A DNA stretch of 36,583 bases from an uncultured Campylobacter sp. (GCF_938030145.1 NZ_CALHGM010000002.1:1-36583), one strand, 5' to 3'. Counted from the first letter of the stretch, positions 1 to 8,125 are shown. Translations and numbers: made by a program. Notes: generated by a model not told the origin, from the sequence alone.

Positions 1-410
1 ATGAAAAGTCGCTGCGCGGGAGCTTTGCGGCTATATAAATTAACGGCCGCGCTTACTTTTATCGTCGCCGTTGTGGCTTTTGCGTGTTACTTCTGAGCTA
101 AATTTGTTTGCCCGCTTAGACGGTTACGGAATACCGATTTAGACGGCCTCGGTTTGGTGCGCAAAATTCAACAACTGTTTTTCATGGCGAGATAAACGGG
201 ATAAAATTGATTGCTTTTGCGGGCCATTTTTGTAGCGACTATTTTAAGCGATGAAACAGCGGTTAGTATCGCCGGCGCACCGTATCGAGCGCTTTTAAAT
301 TTGACGATTTCGTCGGTATTTTAAAATTTCAAAGCATAAAAAATCCAGTGCAAAAAGACGGAATGGACAACCGAGTAAGTTTAGTCGGGGCAAAATATAC
401 GAATTTCCTT
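1..410. other. Non-coding or boundary stretch before murB
   Basis: No gene could be supported here. The first 96 bases form an open frame of 31 codons starting at the very first base and ending TGA at 94-96. It is hydrophobic after residue 14 and could be a membrane-anchored small protein or the tail of a gene that begins outside the window; with no upstream sequence this cannot be decided. Bases 97-410 hold only short broken frames and no convincing terminator for the murB transcript that runs into this region from the right. Confidence 0.4.
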
Positions 411-1202
411 TTATAGCACCACGACCTCGGTTTCCAGTTCGATACCGAATTCCTCAAAAACGCGGCTTTGCGCTAAATTTATGAGCGCAATCACATCCTC
501 AAAGCTCGCGCCGCCAAAATTTATGATGAAATTGGCGTGCTGCTCGCTAAATTTCGCGCCGCCGATCGCGTGGCCTTTAAGCCCTACTGCTTCAATCAGC
601 CTGCCCGCGGCGTCATTCGGCGGGTTTTTAAAGCAGCTTCCAAAGCTAGCCCCCTTTGGCTGGTTGGCGCGTTTGGCGGCGAAATCCGCGGCGAGCTCAG
701 CATCAAAGTCGCGCGAAATTTTAAACTCGGCGCCCAAAATCGGCTCCTCGATCCCGCTTCTTCGGTAGCCGAAGCTTATCCGCTCGCGCTCCACCCAACC
801 GCGCGTTAAACGCACGGCAAGCAGGCTATCGCTGATGCTAGCGCCGGCGAGCCCCGCATTCATTTTGATTAGCCCGCCGAGCTGGCCTGGAATGTTGCGC
901 AAAAACTCAAAGCCGCCGAGGCCTTGCTTTTTGGCGAAGTTGTAAATTTTGCCCGACTTTGTCGTAGCCCCGATGCTAAGGACATCTCCGCTTAGGCTTA
1001 TGCGGTCGAACTCCTCGCTTAGCATCGCAAGGTGCGGCGGCGCAGGCGAGATGAGCAAATTATTGCCGCCGCCGATGATCGCGCCCCCCGCTATGCTCTC
1101 AAACTCTGCAAAATCGGCATCGTCTTTTAAAATTTGCACCGCAAAGCTCCCGCCGATGCGCACGGAGGTGTATTTGCTAAAATCTATCTGCTTTGTTTTC
1201 AA
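411..1202 (-). CDS. murB: UDP-N-acetylenolpyruvoylglucosamine reductase MurB
   Basis: Cytoplasmic FAD enzyme that reduces UDP-GlcNAc-enolpyruvate to UDP-MurNAc with NADPH, the second committed step of peptidoglycan precursor synthesis. The N-terminal FAD-binding part shows IIGGGNNLLIS at residues 42-52 and NIPGQLGG at 103-110. The C-terminal domain carries GSCFKNP at 188-194, whose Ser matches the proton-donating Ser of the GSFFKNP motif, and IGGAKFSEQHANF at 213-225. At 263 residues it is of the short MurB type. The start is a TTG with an AAAGG-like site upstream, and its N-terminus (IDFSKYTSVRIG) aligns with other Campylobacter MurB proteins as I remember them. It is followed on its strand by no other visible gene. 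Confidence 0.95.
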   Translation of the reverse strand: MKTKQIDFSKYTSVRIGGSFAVQILKDDADFAEFESIAGGAIIGGGNNLLISPAPPHLAMLSEEFDRISLSGDVLSIGATTKSGKIYNFAKKQGLGGFEFLRNIPGQLGGLIKMNAGLAGASISDSLLAVRLTRGWVERERISFGYRRSGIEEPILGAEFKISRDFDAELAADFAAKRANQPKGASFGSCFKNPPNDAAGRLIEAVGLKGHAIGGAKFSEQHANFIINFGGASFEDVIALINLAQSRVFEEFGIELETEVVVL

Positions 1203-1819
1203 AATTTTGCCTTTTAAATTTCATTTTTTGGTTTCGTCAATTTAAAATTTCATGCTCGCCGCGCATCGTTTTAAAATTTAGCGATACCGCCGCGAGGTGC
1301 GGTGCGAGACGCAAACGCTATTTCAAAATTTAGCGCCGCCAGCGCGATTGAATTTATCTCGCTTTCGATACGTTTTCAGCAGCGCGCTACATCGCACCGC
1401 ACCTCGCACCCTGCGGCACAAAATACAGCCGCGCAATGTAGCGCCGCGCCGTGAAATTTCATCGCTGCGTAGCCGTAAATTTAAAGCGTGCAGATTGCAC
1501 GGCGACAAATAGCACTACAGCGCGGTCGATTAACGAACTTGGCGGCAAAATCACGGCAAGCTTGACGTTAAATTTGCGCGCAAATTTTAAATCTACATTG
1601 CACTCCGCGGCTAAATCCAAAAGCGGCGATACATTACCGCTACGGCAAAAGCGATATAAAATTCTACCTCGCGTCTGCCCTTACGCCGAAGTAAAATTTT
1701 CGCCGAGGCACAAACCCCTTAACGCCGAGAAATTTAGCCAAAACGCGATTTCATTCCGAGCAAAATTCACCCGAAACAAGAGCCAAAAATTTAATCTAAA
1801 ATTTTAATCTCGCTCGGCC
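1203..1819. other. 617-base gap between murB and mqnD
   Basis: No credible gene: the open frames on the plus strand (1297-1512, 1451-1807) lack ribosome-binding sites and family resemblance. The stretch holds a 16-bp perfect inverted repeat (1292-1307 with 1392-1407, listed separately) and a dense cluster of RAATTY words between 1694 and 1804. It lies upstream of murB and downstream of mqnD, so it should contain the murB promoter and possibly the mqnD terminator, but no strong -10 stood out. Confidence 0.5.
1292..1407. repeat. 16-bp perfect inverted repeat with 84-base spacer
   Basis: GCGAGGTGCGGTGCGA at 1292-1307 is the exact reverse complement of TCGCACCGCACCTCGC at 1392-1407. The spacer (1308-1391) contains an AAATTT word and GC-rich blocks. 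No T-run follows either arm, so it is not a normal intrinsic terminator. It could be a structured RNA, a cruciform, or the ends of a small non-coding mobile element; no target-site duplication was recognised. Confidence 0.75.
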
Positions 1820-2716
1820 CTACATCGGGTTTTGCCCGCCGCAGTCCGCAAAGCGAATCTCGTTATATTCGCGCGGGATAAAATTCTCCTGCGCGCTAAG
1901 CGGCGCAGGGTAAAATCTGCGCTCGTAACCAAGCTCAAATAGCCTATCTATCGCCCTTATCTGCACTCCCGAAAGCTCGATCGAGGCCTCGTTGGCATAA
2001 AGGCTCAGATATTTTTCGAGCTTTGCGTCGTCCACGCGGATGAGATTTCGCTCGAGAAGCATGCGCGATAAAAGCGGCTTATGTGCGGTGGCGATACGTA
2101 CGCCCTCCGTTAGCACGCGCTCGCACTCGATGGCGTCCGTTATCGGCAGGCTGCGGCGAACCGCCATGCCTCCTAGTGGCAGCGGCAGATTTTCGCCAGC
2201 TAGTTCGCTCCAGATGTCCCAGATCTCGCGCTCCACGCAAAGCTCGTCCGAAAAGTCCAAAATACTCTCGTGTATCAGCACGCCCGCGTCTACTTCGCCG
2301 CTTAAAACCGCGCCTTCGATCTGCAGGAAGTTTTTATAAATCACGCGCGCCTGCGGGTATGCCATGCGAAAAAGTAGGGCATTTGTCGTGTGTTTGCCGC
2401 TGAGCGCGACCTTGAAATTTCGCTTTAAAATCGCGCCCTTTTTCTTAACGAGCTTTGGGCCGTAGCCCTCGCCGAAGCTCACCGCCGTGCGCAAAAGCGC
2501 GTATTCGTCGCAGATAAGCGGATATAACGCGAAGCTAATCGCCGTGGCCTCATAGGTGCCCTTTAGCGCCTCGTCGTTTAGGCTCTGGATATCAAGCGCC
2601 GTGGCGCTAAGCTTTAGATTTTTTGAACTCACCCAGCCGAAATCAATAGCCTTATACATAAAAATATCGTCTGCGTCGGGCGAGTGAGCAACGTTTATAT
2701 GCTTAAAAATCTTCAA
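1820..2716 (-). CDS. mqnD: 1,4-dihydroxy-6-naphthoate synthase MqnD
   Basis: Acts late in the futalosine route to menaquinone, converting cyclic de-hypoxanthine futalosine to 1,4-dihydroxy-6-naphthoate; epsilonproteobacteria depend on this route for their respiratory quinone. The 298-residue protein has the MqnA/MqnD periplasmic-binding-protein-like fold signature: AHSPDADDIF near the N-terminus, then SGKHTTNALLF, a segment GEVDAGVLIHES, and PLPLGGMAVRRSLP. These match MqnD rather than MqnA. The start is TTG at 2716-2714, preceded by AAGGA at 2727-2723. It is transcribed away from recA, so the 290 bases between them serve both. Downstream is the repeat-containing gap before murB. Confidence 0.88.
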   Translation of the reverse strand: MKIFKHINVAHSPDADDIFMYKAIDFGWVSSKNLKLSATALDIQSLNDEALKGTYEATAISFALYPLICDEYALLRTAVSFGEGYGPKLVKKKGAILKRNFKVALSGKHTTNALLFRMAYPQARVIYKNFLQIEGAVLSGEVDAGVLIHESILDFSDELCVEREIWDIWSELAGENLPLPLGGMAVRRSLPITDAIECERVLTEGVRIATAHKPLLSRMLLERNLIRVDDAKLEKYLSLYANEASIELSGVQIRAIDRLFELGYERRFYPAPLSAQENFIPREYNEIRFADCGGQNPM

Positions 2717-2970
2717 ATTTTATCCTTTTTGCTCCGCTTTAAATTTTGCGCGCGGCCTGATTTTGAAATGTTGCGAAATTATAGTGAAATTTTGCTACAG
2801 CCCTCATAAAAATAAGGAATTTCTAAAGAAAAACGTGAAAAATTAGGCCCGTTTAAAAGGCTAAATTTAATGCTCTCCGCTCGCCCTGCAGAGCTTTTGC
2901 GCTCCTTAAAAATTTCAAATTCCGATGCCGCGCCGAATTTGCGCGAATAATCAAAAATTCATTTCAAATT

Positions 2971-2979
2971 TGGTAAAAT
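2971..2979 (+). promoter_or_regulatory. Putative extended -10 of the recA promoter
   Basis: TGGTAAAAT fits the Campylobacter sigma-70 extended -10 pattern (TGn followed by a TATAAT-like hexamer, with no required -35). A transcript would begin near 2986, leaving a leader of about 20 bases before the ATG at 3007. This placement also argues against translation starting at the in-frame ATG at 2983. Prediction only. Confidence 0.45.
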
Positions 2980-3006
2980 CAGGTGAATTTATTTTTAAGG
3001 AAAAAC

Positions 3007-4050
3007 ATGGACGAGGGAAAGAAAAAGACGCTGGATGCGGCGCTAAAATCGATCGACAAAGCTTTCGGTAAGGGCACGCTCGTGCGGCTGGGCGATAAGC
3101 AGGTCGAGCCGATAGACGCCATCTCTACGGGCTCTGTGGGGCTTGACATCGCGCTTGGCATCGGCGGCGTGCCGAAGGGGCGTATCATCGAGGTTTACGG
3201 GCCTGAGAGCTCGGGCAAGACGACGCTTACGCTTCACATCATCGCCGAGTGCCAAAAGGCGGGCGGAATTTGCGCATTTGTGGACGCCGAGCACGCGCTA
3301 GACGTCAAATACGCTTCAAATTTAGGCGTCGATACCGACAATCTCTACGTCAGCCAGCCCGACTTCGGCGAGCAGGCGCTTGACATCGTAGAGACCCTAG
3401 CAAAAAGCGGCGCGATCGATCTTATCGTCGTAGATAGCGTCGCCGCGCTCACGCCGAAAAACGAGATCGAGGGCGATATGGGTGATCAGCACGTAGGGCT
3501 TCAGGCGCGACTTATGAGCCAAGCGCTACGCAAACTCGCCGGCGTCGTGCATAAGATGAACACAACGGTGATCTTTATCAACCAAATCCGTATGAAGATT
3601 GGCGCGATGGGTTACGGCACGCCCGAGACGACGACCGGCGGCAATGCGCTTAAATTTTACGCTTCGGTGCGCATCGACATACGCAAGATCGCTACTTTGA
3701 AACAAAACGAAGAGAGCATCGGCAACCGCGCCAAGGTCAAGGTCGTAAAAAACAAGGTGGCGCCGCCGTTTAAGATCGCGGAATTTGACATAATGTTCGG
3801 CAAGGGTATCAGCAAGGTGGGCGAGTTGATCGATTACGGCGTCAAGCTCGACATCGTCGATAAAAGCGGCGCATGGTTCAGCTACGGCGACACTAAGCTG
3901 GGTCAAGGACGCGAAAATGCTAAAATTTATCTAGAGAATAACCCTGCTGTCGCCGAAGAGATCACTGCAAAGATCCGCGAGCAAATGGGTAGCGTAAATT
4001 TCAGCACAGACGCGGACGATGAAGAAAATTTACAAAGTGGAGATGAATGA
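3007..4050 (+). CDS. recA: Recombinase RecA
   Basis: DNA-dependent ATPase that forms filaments on single-stranded DNA and drives strand exchange in recombinational repair and natural transformation. The 347-residue product has the Walker A motif GPESSGKT at residues 65-72, a Walker B region LIVVDSVAAL, the loop-2 segment around GGNALKFYASVR, and a typical acidic C-terminal tail. I chose ATG 3007 (MDEGKKKT) because AAGGA sits 5 bases upstream and family members begin this way; the in-frame ATG at 2983 would add eight residues and lie at or before the predicted transcription start. The gene overlaps eno at its stop, as expected for co-transcription. No LexA-type operator was recognised. Confidence 0.97.
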   Translation: MDEGKKKTLDAALKSIDKAFGKGTLVRLGDKQVEPIDAISTGSVGLDIALGIGGVPKGRIIEVYGPESSGKTTLTLHIIAECQKAGGICAFVDAEHALDVKYASNLGVDTDNLYVSQPDFGEQALDIVETLAKSGAIDLIVVDSVAALTPKNEIEGDMGDQHVGLQARLMSQALRKLAGVVHKMNTTVIFINQIRMKIGAMGYGTPETTTGGNALKFYASVRIDIRKIATLKQNEESIGNRAKVKVVKNKVAPPFKIAEFDIMFGKGISKVGELIDYGVKLDIVDKSGAWFSYGDTKLGQGRENAKIYLENNPAVAEEITAKIREQMGSVNFSTDADDEENLQSGDE

Positions 4051-5300
4051 TGATTTATATCGAAGATGTTTATGCGATAGAGGTGTTAGATAGTCGCGGC
4101 AACCCGACCGTGAAGGCGACCGTGGCTCTAAGCGACGGCACCGTAGCAAGCGCGATAGTCCCAAGCGGCGCAAGTACGGGCAAACGCGAGGCGCTGGAGC
4201 TTCGCGATGGGGGCGATAGATACTGCGGCAAGGGCGTGCTAAGGGCTGTTGAAAACGTAAATTCGCAGATCGCGGAGACCGTGATCGGGCTGGATGCCTT
4301 CGATCAAAAGGCGCTTGATGATGAGATGAGAGAGCTTGACGGCACCGATAACTACTCAAGCTTAGGCGCAAACGCCGTGCTTGGCGTATCTATGGCGGTA
4401 GCGCGCGCGGCGGCAAAGAGCCTTGACGTGCCTTTGTACCGCTACCTGGGCGGCGCGAACGCTAGCGTACTGCCGGTGCCGATGTTTAATATAATTAACG
4501 GCGGCGCGCACGCAAACAACAGCGTGGATTTTCAAGAATTTATGATTATGCCGTTTGGATTTGATAAATTTAGCGACGCGCTGCGAGCGGCGAGCGAAAT
4601 TTACTACACGCTAAAAGGCCTACTAAATGCGGCCGGCCACAGCACGGCAGTGGGCGATGAGGGCGGTTTTGCGCCAAATTTAAACGATAACGAAGAGCCG
4701 ATCAAACTAATCATGCAGGCTATCGAAAAAGCTGGCTACAAAGCGGGCGAGCAGATCAAACTGGCCCTGGATGTGGCTGCTAGCGAGCTGTACGAAAACG
4801 GCAAATATAAGCTAGAGGGCAAGGAATTTTCAAGCGAAGAGCTGATAGAGCGATACGCACAGCTTTGCGAGAAGTACCCGATATTTTCGATCGAAGACGG
4901 CCTAAGCGAGGACGACTGGGCGGGCTGGGCAAAGCTAACGAGCAAGCTTGGCTCCAAAGTGCAGCTCGTGGGCGACGATCTTTTTGTAACGAATGAGAAA
5001 ATTTTGCGCGAAGGTATCGCCAAAGGCGTAGCTAACGCGATTTTGATCAAACCAAATCAAATCGGCACGGTTAGCCAAACTATGCAGACGATCCGCCTAG
5101 CACAGCGCAAAGGCTACCGCTGCGTGATGAGCCACAGAAGCGGCGAGAGCGAGGATAGCTTTATTGCAGACTTCGCCGTCGCGATGAATACGGGCCAAAT
5201 CAAAACGGGCGCGACCTCAAGAAGCGAACGCAACGCCAAATACAACCGCCTGCTTGAGATCGAGCGCGAGACGGACGAGTTTTTAGGAAGCCAAATTTAA
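4047..5300 (+). CDS. eno: Enolase
   Basis: Interconverts 2-phosphoglycerate and phosphoenolpyruvate in glycolysis/gluconeogenesis; in asaccharolytic campylobacters it mainly serves gluconeogenesis. At 417 residues it has the usual enolase length. Visible motifs are the substrate-loop region GASTGKREALELRD, GGAHANNSVDFQEFM, the metal ligand regions ALDVAASE, SIEDGL and GDDLFVTN, the catalytic Lys in LIKPNQIGT, and MSHRSGES near the C-terminus. Two adjacent ATG codons, 4047 and 4050, are possible starts: GGAG at 4039-4042 is 4 bases from the first and 7 from the second, so the second may be preferred. The start overlaps the recA stop. The next gene follows one base after the stop. Confidence 0.97.
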   Translation: MMIYIEDVYAIEVLDSRGNPTVKATVALSDGTVASAIVPSGASTGKREALELRDGGDRYCGKGVLRAVENVNSQIAETVIGLDAFDQKALDDEMRELDGTDNYSSLGANAVLGVSMAVARAAAKSLDVPLYRYLGGANASVLPVPMFNIINGGAHANNSVDFQEFMIMPFGFDKFSDALRAASEIYYTLKGLLNAAGHSTAVGDEGGFAPNLNDNEEPIKLIMQAIEKAGYKAGEQIKLALDVAASELYENGKYKLEGKEFSSEELIERYAQLCEKYPIFSIEDGLSEDDWAGWAKLTSKLGSKVQLVGDDLFVTNEKILREGIAKGVANAILIKPNQIGTVSQTMQTIRLAQRKGYRCVMSHRSGESEDSFIADFAVAMNTGQIKTGATSRSERNAKYNRLLEIERETDEFLGSQI

Positions 5301-5301
5301 A

Positions 5302-6126
5302 ATGTTTTTTAAAAAAAAGTCCAAGCGGAGCTTAAAAGGCGCGCAGCGCTCCTATACGGACGGAGTGGATTACGCGGATACGCAAGGCAGATATTCAGAC
5401 GCAGACTTTGACGAGGACGATTTTTTTGACGATGATGAATTTTATAGCGATGAAAATTTTGGCGGAGGCTTTAGCGAGGTAGGGGCTGGCTTCCGCCAAA
5501 ATCGTAGCGGTGCTTCGCGTGGTATAGATGAAGCAGGCTCTACCTCTGAAGCCACAAGCAGCAGCTCTAATTTAAGCGGTAAAAGCTCTACTACAAGCGG
5601 AAACTACGAAGGTAGCTCGCAAGCAGACGCGAGCTTTTACGGCGCAGAATTTATTGGGAGCAGCGATTTAAAGAATGCAGAGTTATACGCTAAAGAAAAC
5701 TGCTTTCCAAACGACGCGGGTTTTGCGGCTCAGAGCGTAGACTACAGCTCTCAAGGCATGGGCTTTGCGGCGCAAGACGTAAATCCTGCCGCGCAAGGAT
5801 TTTCTTTTATGCCGCAGAACGCAGATCCTGCCGCTAAAAAAACTTCAAAGAAGCGTAAAAATTTAAAAGAACGGCTGAATTTTATCAATCCGTTTTCACC
5901 GCTTAAGCAGATTTTTGCAGCTCTTGCGCTGATCGTCTGCGTCGTTTTTGCGGGTATCTTTGTGGGTGATGTGCTATTTGGCAAGCGATCGTTTGAAGTG
6001 CTGCGCCAGCTGCAAAAAGAAAAGGCGTTTTTATTCACCGACGTCGAGCGGCTAAAAGAGGAAAACGCCGAACTGCAAAAGCTTTATTTAGAGCGTCGCT
6101 CGCTCGATCCGGACCTTAAAAAATGA
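5302..6126 (+). CDS. FtsB/DivIC-like septum protein with long low-complexity N-terminus
   Basis: A 274-residue single-pass inner-membrane protein. Residues 203-226 form one hydrophobic segment, followed by a coiled coil at about 229-266 (FEVLRQLQKEKAFLFTDVER onward), the arrangement of FtsB/DivIC division proteins, which link FtsL and FtsQ at the septum. C. jejuni carries a comparable gene after eno, as I recall. Unusual is the roughly 200-residue cytoplasmic N-terminus: a basic start, an acidic Asp/Glu/Phe patch at 34-52, a Ser/Gly-rich stretch at 66-108, and three 14-residue repeats at 140-181, then a basic block before the membrane. Its ATG lies one base after the eno stop, and its own stop overlaps the next start. 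The division role is inferred from topology and position. Confidence 0.7.
   Translation: MFFKKKSKRSLKGAQRSYTDGVDYADTQGRYSDADFDEDDFFDDDEFYSDENFGGGFSEVGAGFRQNRSGASRGIDEAGSTSEATSSSSNLSGKSSTTSGNYEGSSQADASFYGAEFIGSSDLKNAELYAKENCFPNDAGFAAQSVDYSSQGMGFAAQDVNPAAQGFSFMPQNADPAAKKTSKKRKNLKERLNFINPFSPLKQIFAALALIVCVVFAGIFVGDVLFGKRSFEVLRQLQKEKAFLFTDVERLKEENAELQKLYLERRSLDPDLKK
5719..5844 (+). repeat. Three 42-bp in-frame tandem repeats
   Basis: Codons 140-181 of the FtsB-like gene form three degenerate 14-residue units: GFAAQSVDYSSQGM, GFAAQDVNPAAQGF and SFMPQNADPAAKKT. Units one and two are closest in DNA; the third has drifted. This is a candidate site for copy-number change between strains. Confidence 0.7.
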
Positions 6127-7313
6127 AAAAAATTTTTTTGCTAATTTTAGGTCTTTGCGCTTTTTTAAACGCAGAGAATTTAAATAGCGCAAATTCAAAC
6201 GCTACGAAACCTAGCATCGTCGCGGTAAAAGAGCAAAATTCTACCGATTTGGCGATTAAAGAGCCAAAGACAGGTGCACAAAGCCCAAGCGCTAAAAAGC
6301 AAGCTGTAATGAAACCTGAAACATCTAAAAGCCCTACCGCAGCAATGCAAAAAAGCGCCGCAGAAGCAAATTCTAGCGTCAAAGTAAGCGTCGCCAAAAA
6401 ATCCGTGAGCGCACAGCTCTCGCAGACCGAAAAAAAAGCTCCTGGCCCCAAAGCGGGCATCGGCGCTCCTTTGCAGGTCATTAAAACGGAGCTGAACTCT
6501 TCTGCGCAGCCTTCAGTTGCGATGCTTCCGCCTCCTGATGAGTTACCGATTGCGCCGGAAGTAAGCGAGTCAAATTCTACGATAGCGCAAAATTTTAGGG
6601 CGGCACAGAATTCTATAGCGCAAAATTCTACGGTGCAAAACTCCACTATGCAACAAAACGCGCAATCTGCTCCGCAAAATTCCAATCCGGTGCAAAGCTC
6701 CGCCGCCACGTCGCAAAATACTCCCGCGCCTAAAAATTTTACGCAGCAAACCTTTGCGCTTCCCTCCGACGCCCTTACGATCGAAAGCTTAATTGTGCGA
6801 TATAGGGACGACGACGGGGCTCTGCACGAAAAGATCATTGATATCAATCGCTCAATTGATTGGCACGATGATTTCGTGCTAAGCGCTAGCGCCAAACCCG
6901 CGCTACATAGGGCACTGGACGTCTCGGTTACTTCGACTGATCCAAATTTACAAAAGCAGGTCTCGCAAAGTGGCATCACGCCTAGCTTCGCGCCGCGCCT
7001 GGAGCTACCGCTAGAGACGCTTAAATTTGACGACGGATTAAAATTTGTCATCCGCAAAGACAGCGTGCAGCTCATCACCGCAGACGATTTCAAAAGCTTC
7101 GACGCAAATGCTTCGGGCACGCTTGAAGCGGAGTTTTGGCGCCAAGAGATCCCGCTTAGCGGCGCGAGCTTCGCTGTAAATATCGGTGGCTTTAGCGATA
7201 TTAATGTCACTAAAGAGGACGGCTACTACCGCATCGGCGTACGCTCGCGCGAGGGTAACCTCAGCATCAGACGCAAAGATGGCGGGTATTTGATCTACAA
7301 AAATTCTAATTAA
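6123..7313 (+). CDS. Secreted AMIN-domain protein with many N-glycosylation sequons
   Basis: A 396-residue exported protein. Residues 1-17 form a Sec signal peptide (Lys-Lys, hydrophobic core, FLNA before the cleavage site). Residues 18-210 are low-complexity, rich in Ala, Ser, Asn, Gln and Lys, ending in a QNS-rich block at 155-192. Residues from about 217 resemble an AMIN domain (ESLIVRYRDDDGALHEKIID and later beta-rich segments), a fold that targets periplasmic proteins to peptidoglycan or the envelope. It sits where C. jejuni has the glycoprotein gene cgpA, as I recall, downstream of recA-eno. Eight D/E-X-N-X-S/T sequons are present, at Asn 39, 83, 125, 151, 242, 329, 361 and 379. The start overlaps the upstream stop (ATGA). 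No enzymatic motif is visible. Confidence 0.75.
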   Translation: MKKIFLLILGLCAFLNAENLNSANSNATKPSIVAVKEQNSTDLAIKEPKTGAQSPSAKKQAVMKPETSKSPTAAMQKSAAEANSSVKVSVAKKSVSAQLSQTEKKAPGPKAGIGAPLQVIKTELNSSAQPSVAMLPPPDELPIAPEVSESNSTIAQNFRAAQNSIAQNSTVQNSTMQQNAQSAPQNSNPVQSSAATSQNTPAPKNFTQQTFALPSDALTIESLIVRYRDDDGALHEKIIDINRSIDWHDDFVLSASAKPALHRALDVSVTSTDPNLQKQVSQSGITPSFAPRLELPLETLKFDDGLKFVIRKDSVQLITADDFKSFDANASGTLEAEFWRQEIPLSGASFAVNIGGFSDINVTKEDGYYRIGVRSREGNLSIRRKDGGYLIYKNSN

Positions 7314-7322
7314 GGAGAGACT

Positions 7323-7942
7323 ATGACACATTTAGAGATTATGAAATTTCGCCACGCGTGCAAAATTTTTGACGAGAATAAAAAGATCGGCAAAGCCGAT
7401 TTCGACGCTATTTTGCAGGCGGGCATCTTAGCACCTAGTTCTACGGGGCTAGAGCAATGGGACTTTTTGGTTGTGCAAAACAAGGCGCTGCGCGAGCAGA
7501 TACGCGAAAAATCATGGAATCAGCCGCAGATCACCTCTTGCTCACATCTGGTCGTGATTTTAGCAAAGATCAAGGACGAAGTGATTATATCGAGCGAATG
7601 ATTACGCGTAAAAAAGATGAAGCGCCCAAATATATCGGCGACAGGCATAAATTTTATCAAGATTTTTTAAGCGGTTATTTTCACAACGATGATGAGGAGC
7701 TATTTAATTGGTCGCACGCGCAGTGCATGTTCGCAGCACTTGCGATGATGAACGAGGCCGCAAGCCGCGGCATCGACAGCTGCCCGATGGAGGGCTTTGA
7801 TCGCGCAGCGCTCGGAGAGATTTTGAATCTAAAATGGAATGATCGCCGCGTGGCGCTACTCGTGCCTTTCGGCTACCGCGTAAATCCGCAGCCTAAAAAG
7901 ATCCGCCGCAGCATGGATGACGTAGTAAAGTGGATTGAATAA
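7323..7942 (+). pseudogene. Nitroreductase-family flavoprotein, broken by a -1 frameshift
   Basis: The reading frame starting at ATG 7323 (AAGGAG 5 bases upstream) gives a nitroreductase N-terminus: RHACKIFD, then APSSTGLEQWDFLVVQN (FMN-binding region) and SHLVVILAK. It stops at TGA 7599-7601. The rest of the protein continues in a second frame from about 7580: SDYIERMITRKKDEAPKYIG, then ASRGIDSCPMEGFD and a C-terminus RRSMDDVVKWIE. Restoring one base between about 7572 and 7583 would give a single protein of 206 residues, the normal family length. The family reduces nitro-compounds or quinones with NAD(P)H; the layout resembles RdxA. It ends the recA-eno run and is followed by a terminator. 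Either a real loss of function or a sequencing error. Confidence 0.85.
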
Positions 7943-7997
7943 GCTAGCAAGCGCTTTTGAACCGCTAAGTTTGAGGCACAGTAAATTCCAAAGTCTA

Positions 7998-8024
7998 GTG
8001 CGCGAAGCGGTACGCGCATTTTTT
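7998..8024 (+). terminator. Intrinsic terminator after the nitroreductase
   Basis: TGCGCG (7999-8004) pairs with CGCGCA (8013-8018) around an 8-base loop, and six T follow directly (8019-8024). It would end the recA to nitroreductase transcript before argH. Confidence 0.75.
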
Positions 8025-8052
8025 AGAAATTTACCGCGCTTTAGCCTTTTTT

Positions 8053-8097
8053 CTCGCCCGCAAATCTTGTGCGGCGAGATTTAAAATTTTATAAAAT
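8053..8097 (+). promoter_or_regulatory. Hairpin and putative -10 upstream of argH
   Basis: CTCGCCCGCA (8053-8062) pairs with TGCGGCGAG (8070-8078) with one bulged C; it may be a second terminator or a DNA palindrome. TATAAAAT at 8090-8097 is a good -10 candidate and would give an argH leader of about 25 bases. An ATG at 8069 in the argH frame lies upstream of this -10, so it is unlikely to be the start. No arginine operator was recognised. Confidence 0.4.
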
Positions 8098-8125
8098 CAC
8101 CGAAAATTTAAACGAAGGAGCGAGC

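Noticed and set aside
1451..1807. Plus-strand frame of 118 codons between murB and mqnD
   Set aside because: No ribosome-binding site, no family likeness, and composition follows the RAATTY-rich non-coding background.
2983..3006. Eight-residue N-terminal extension of RecA
   Set aside because: The ATG at 2983 precedes or meets the predicted transcription start and has no good ribosome-binding site; the ATG at 3007 has one and matches the family N-terminus.
6116..7210. Minus-strand open frame of 364 codons opposite the AMIN-domain gene
   Set aside because: Its Cys/Phe/Leu-rich product mirrors the Ala/Ser/Asn/Gln-rich repeats on the plus strand; no ribosome-binding site or family likeness. The plus-strand gene has a signal peptide and operon position.
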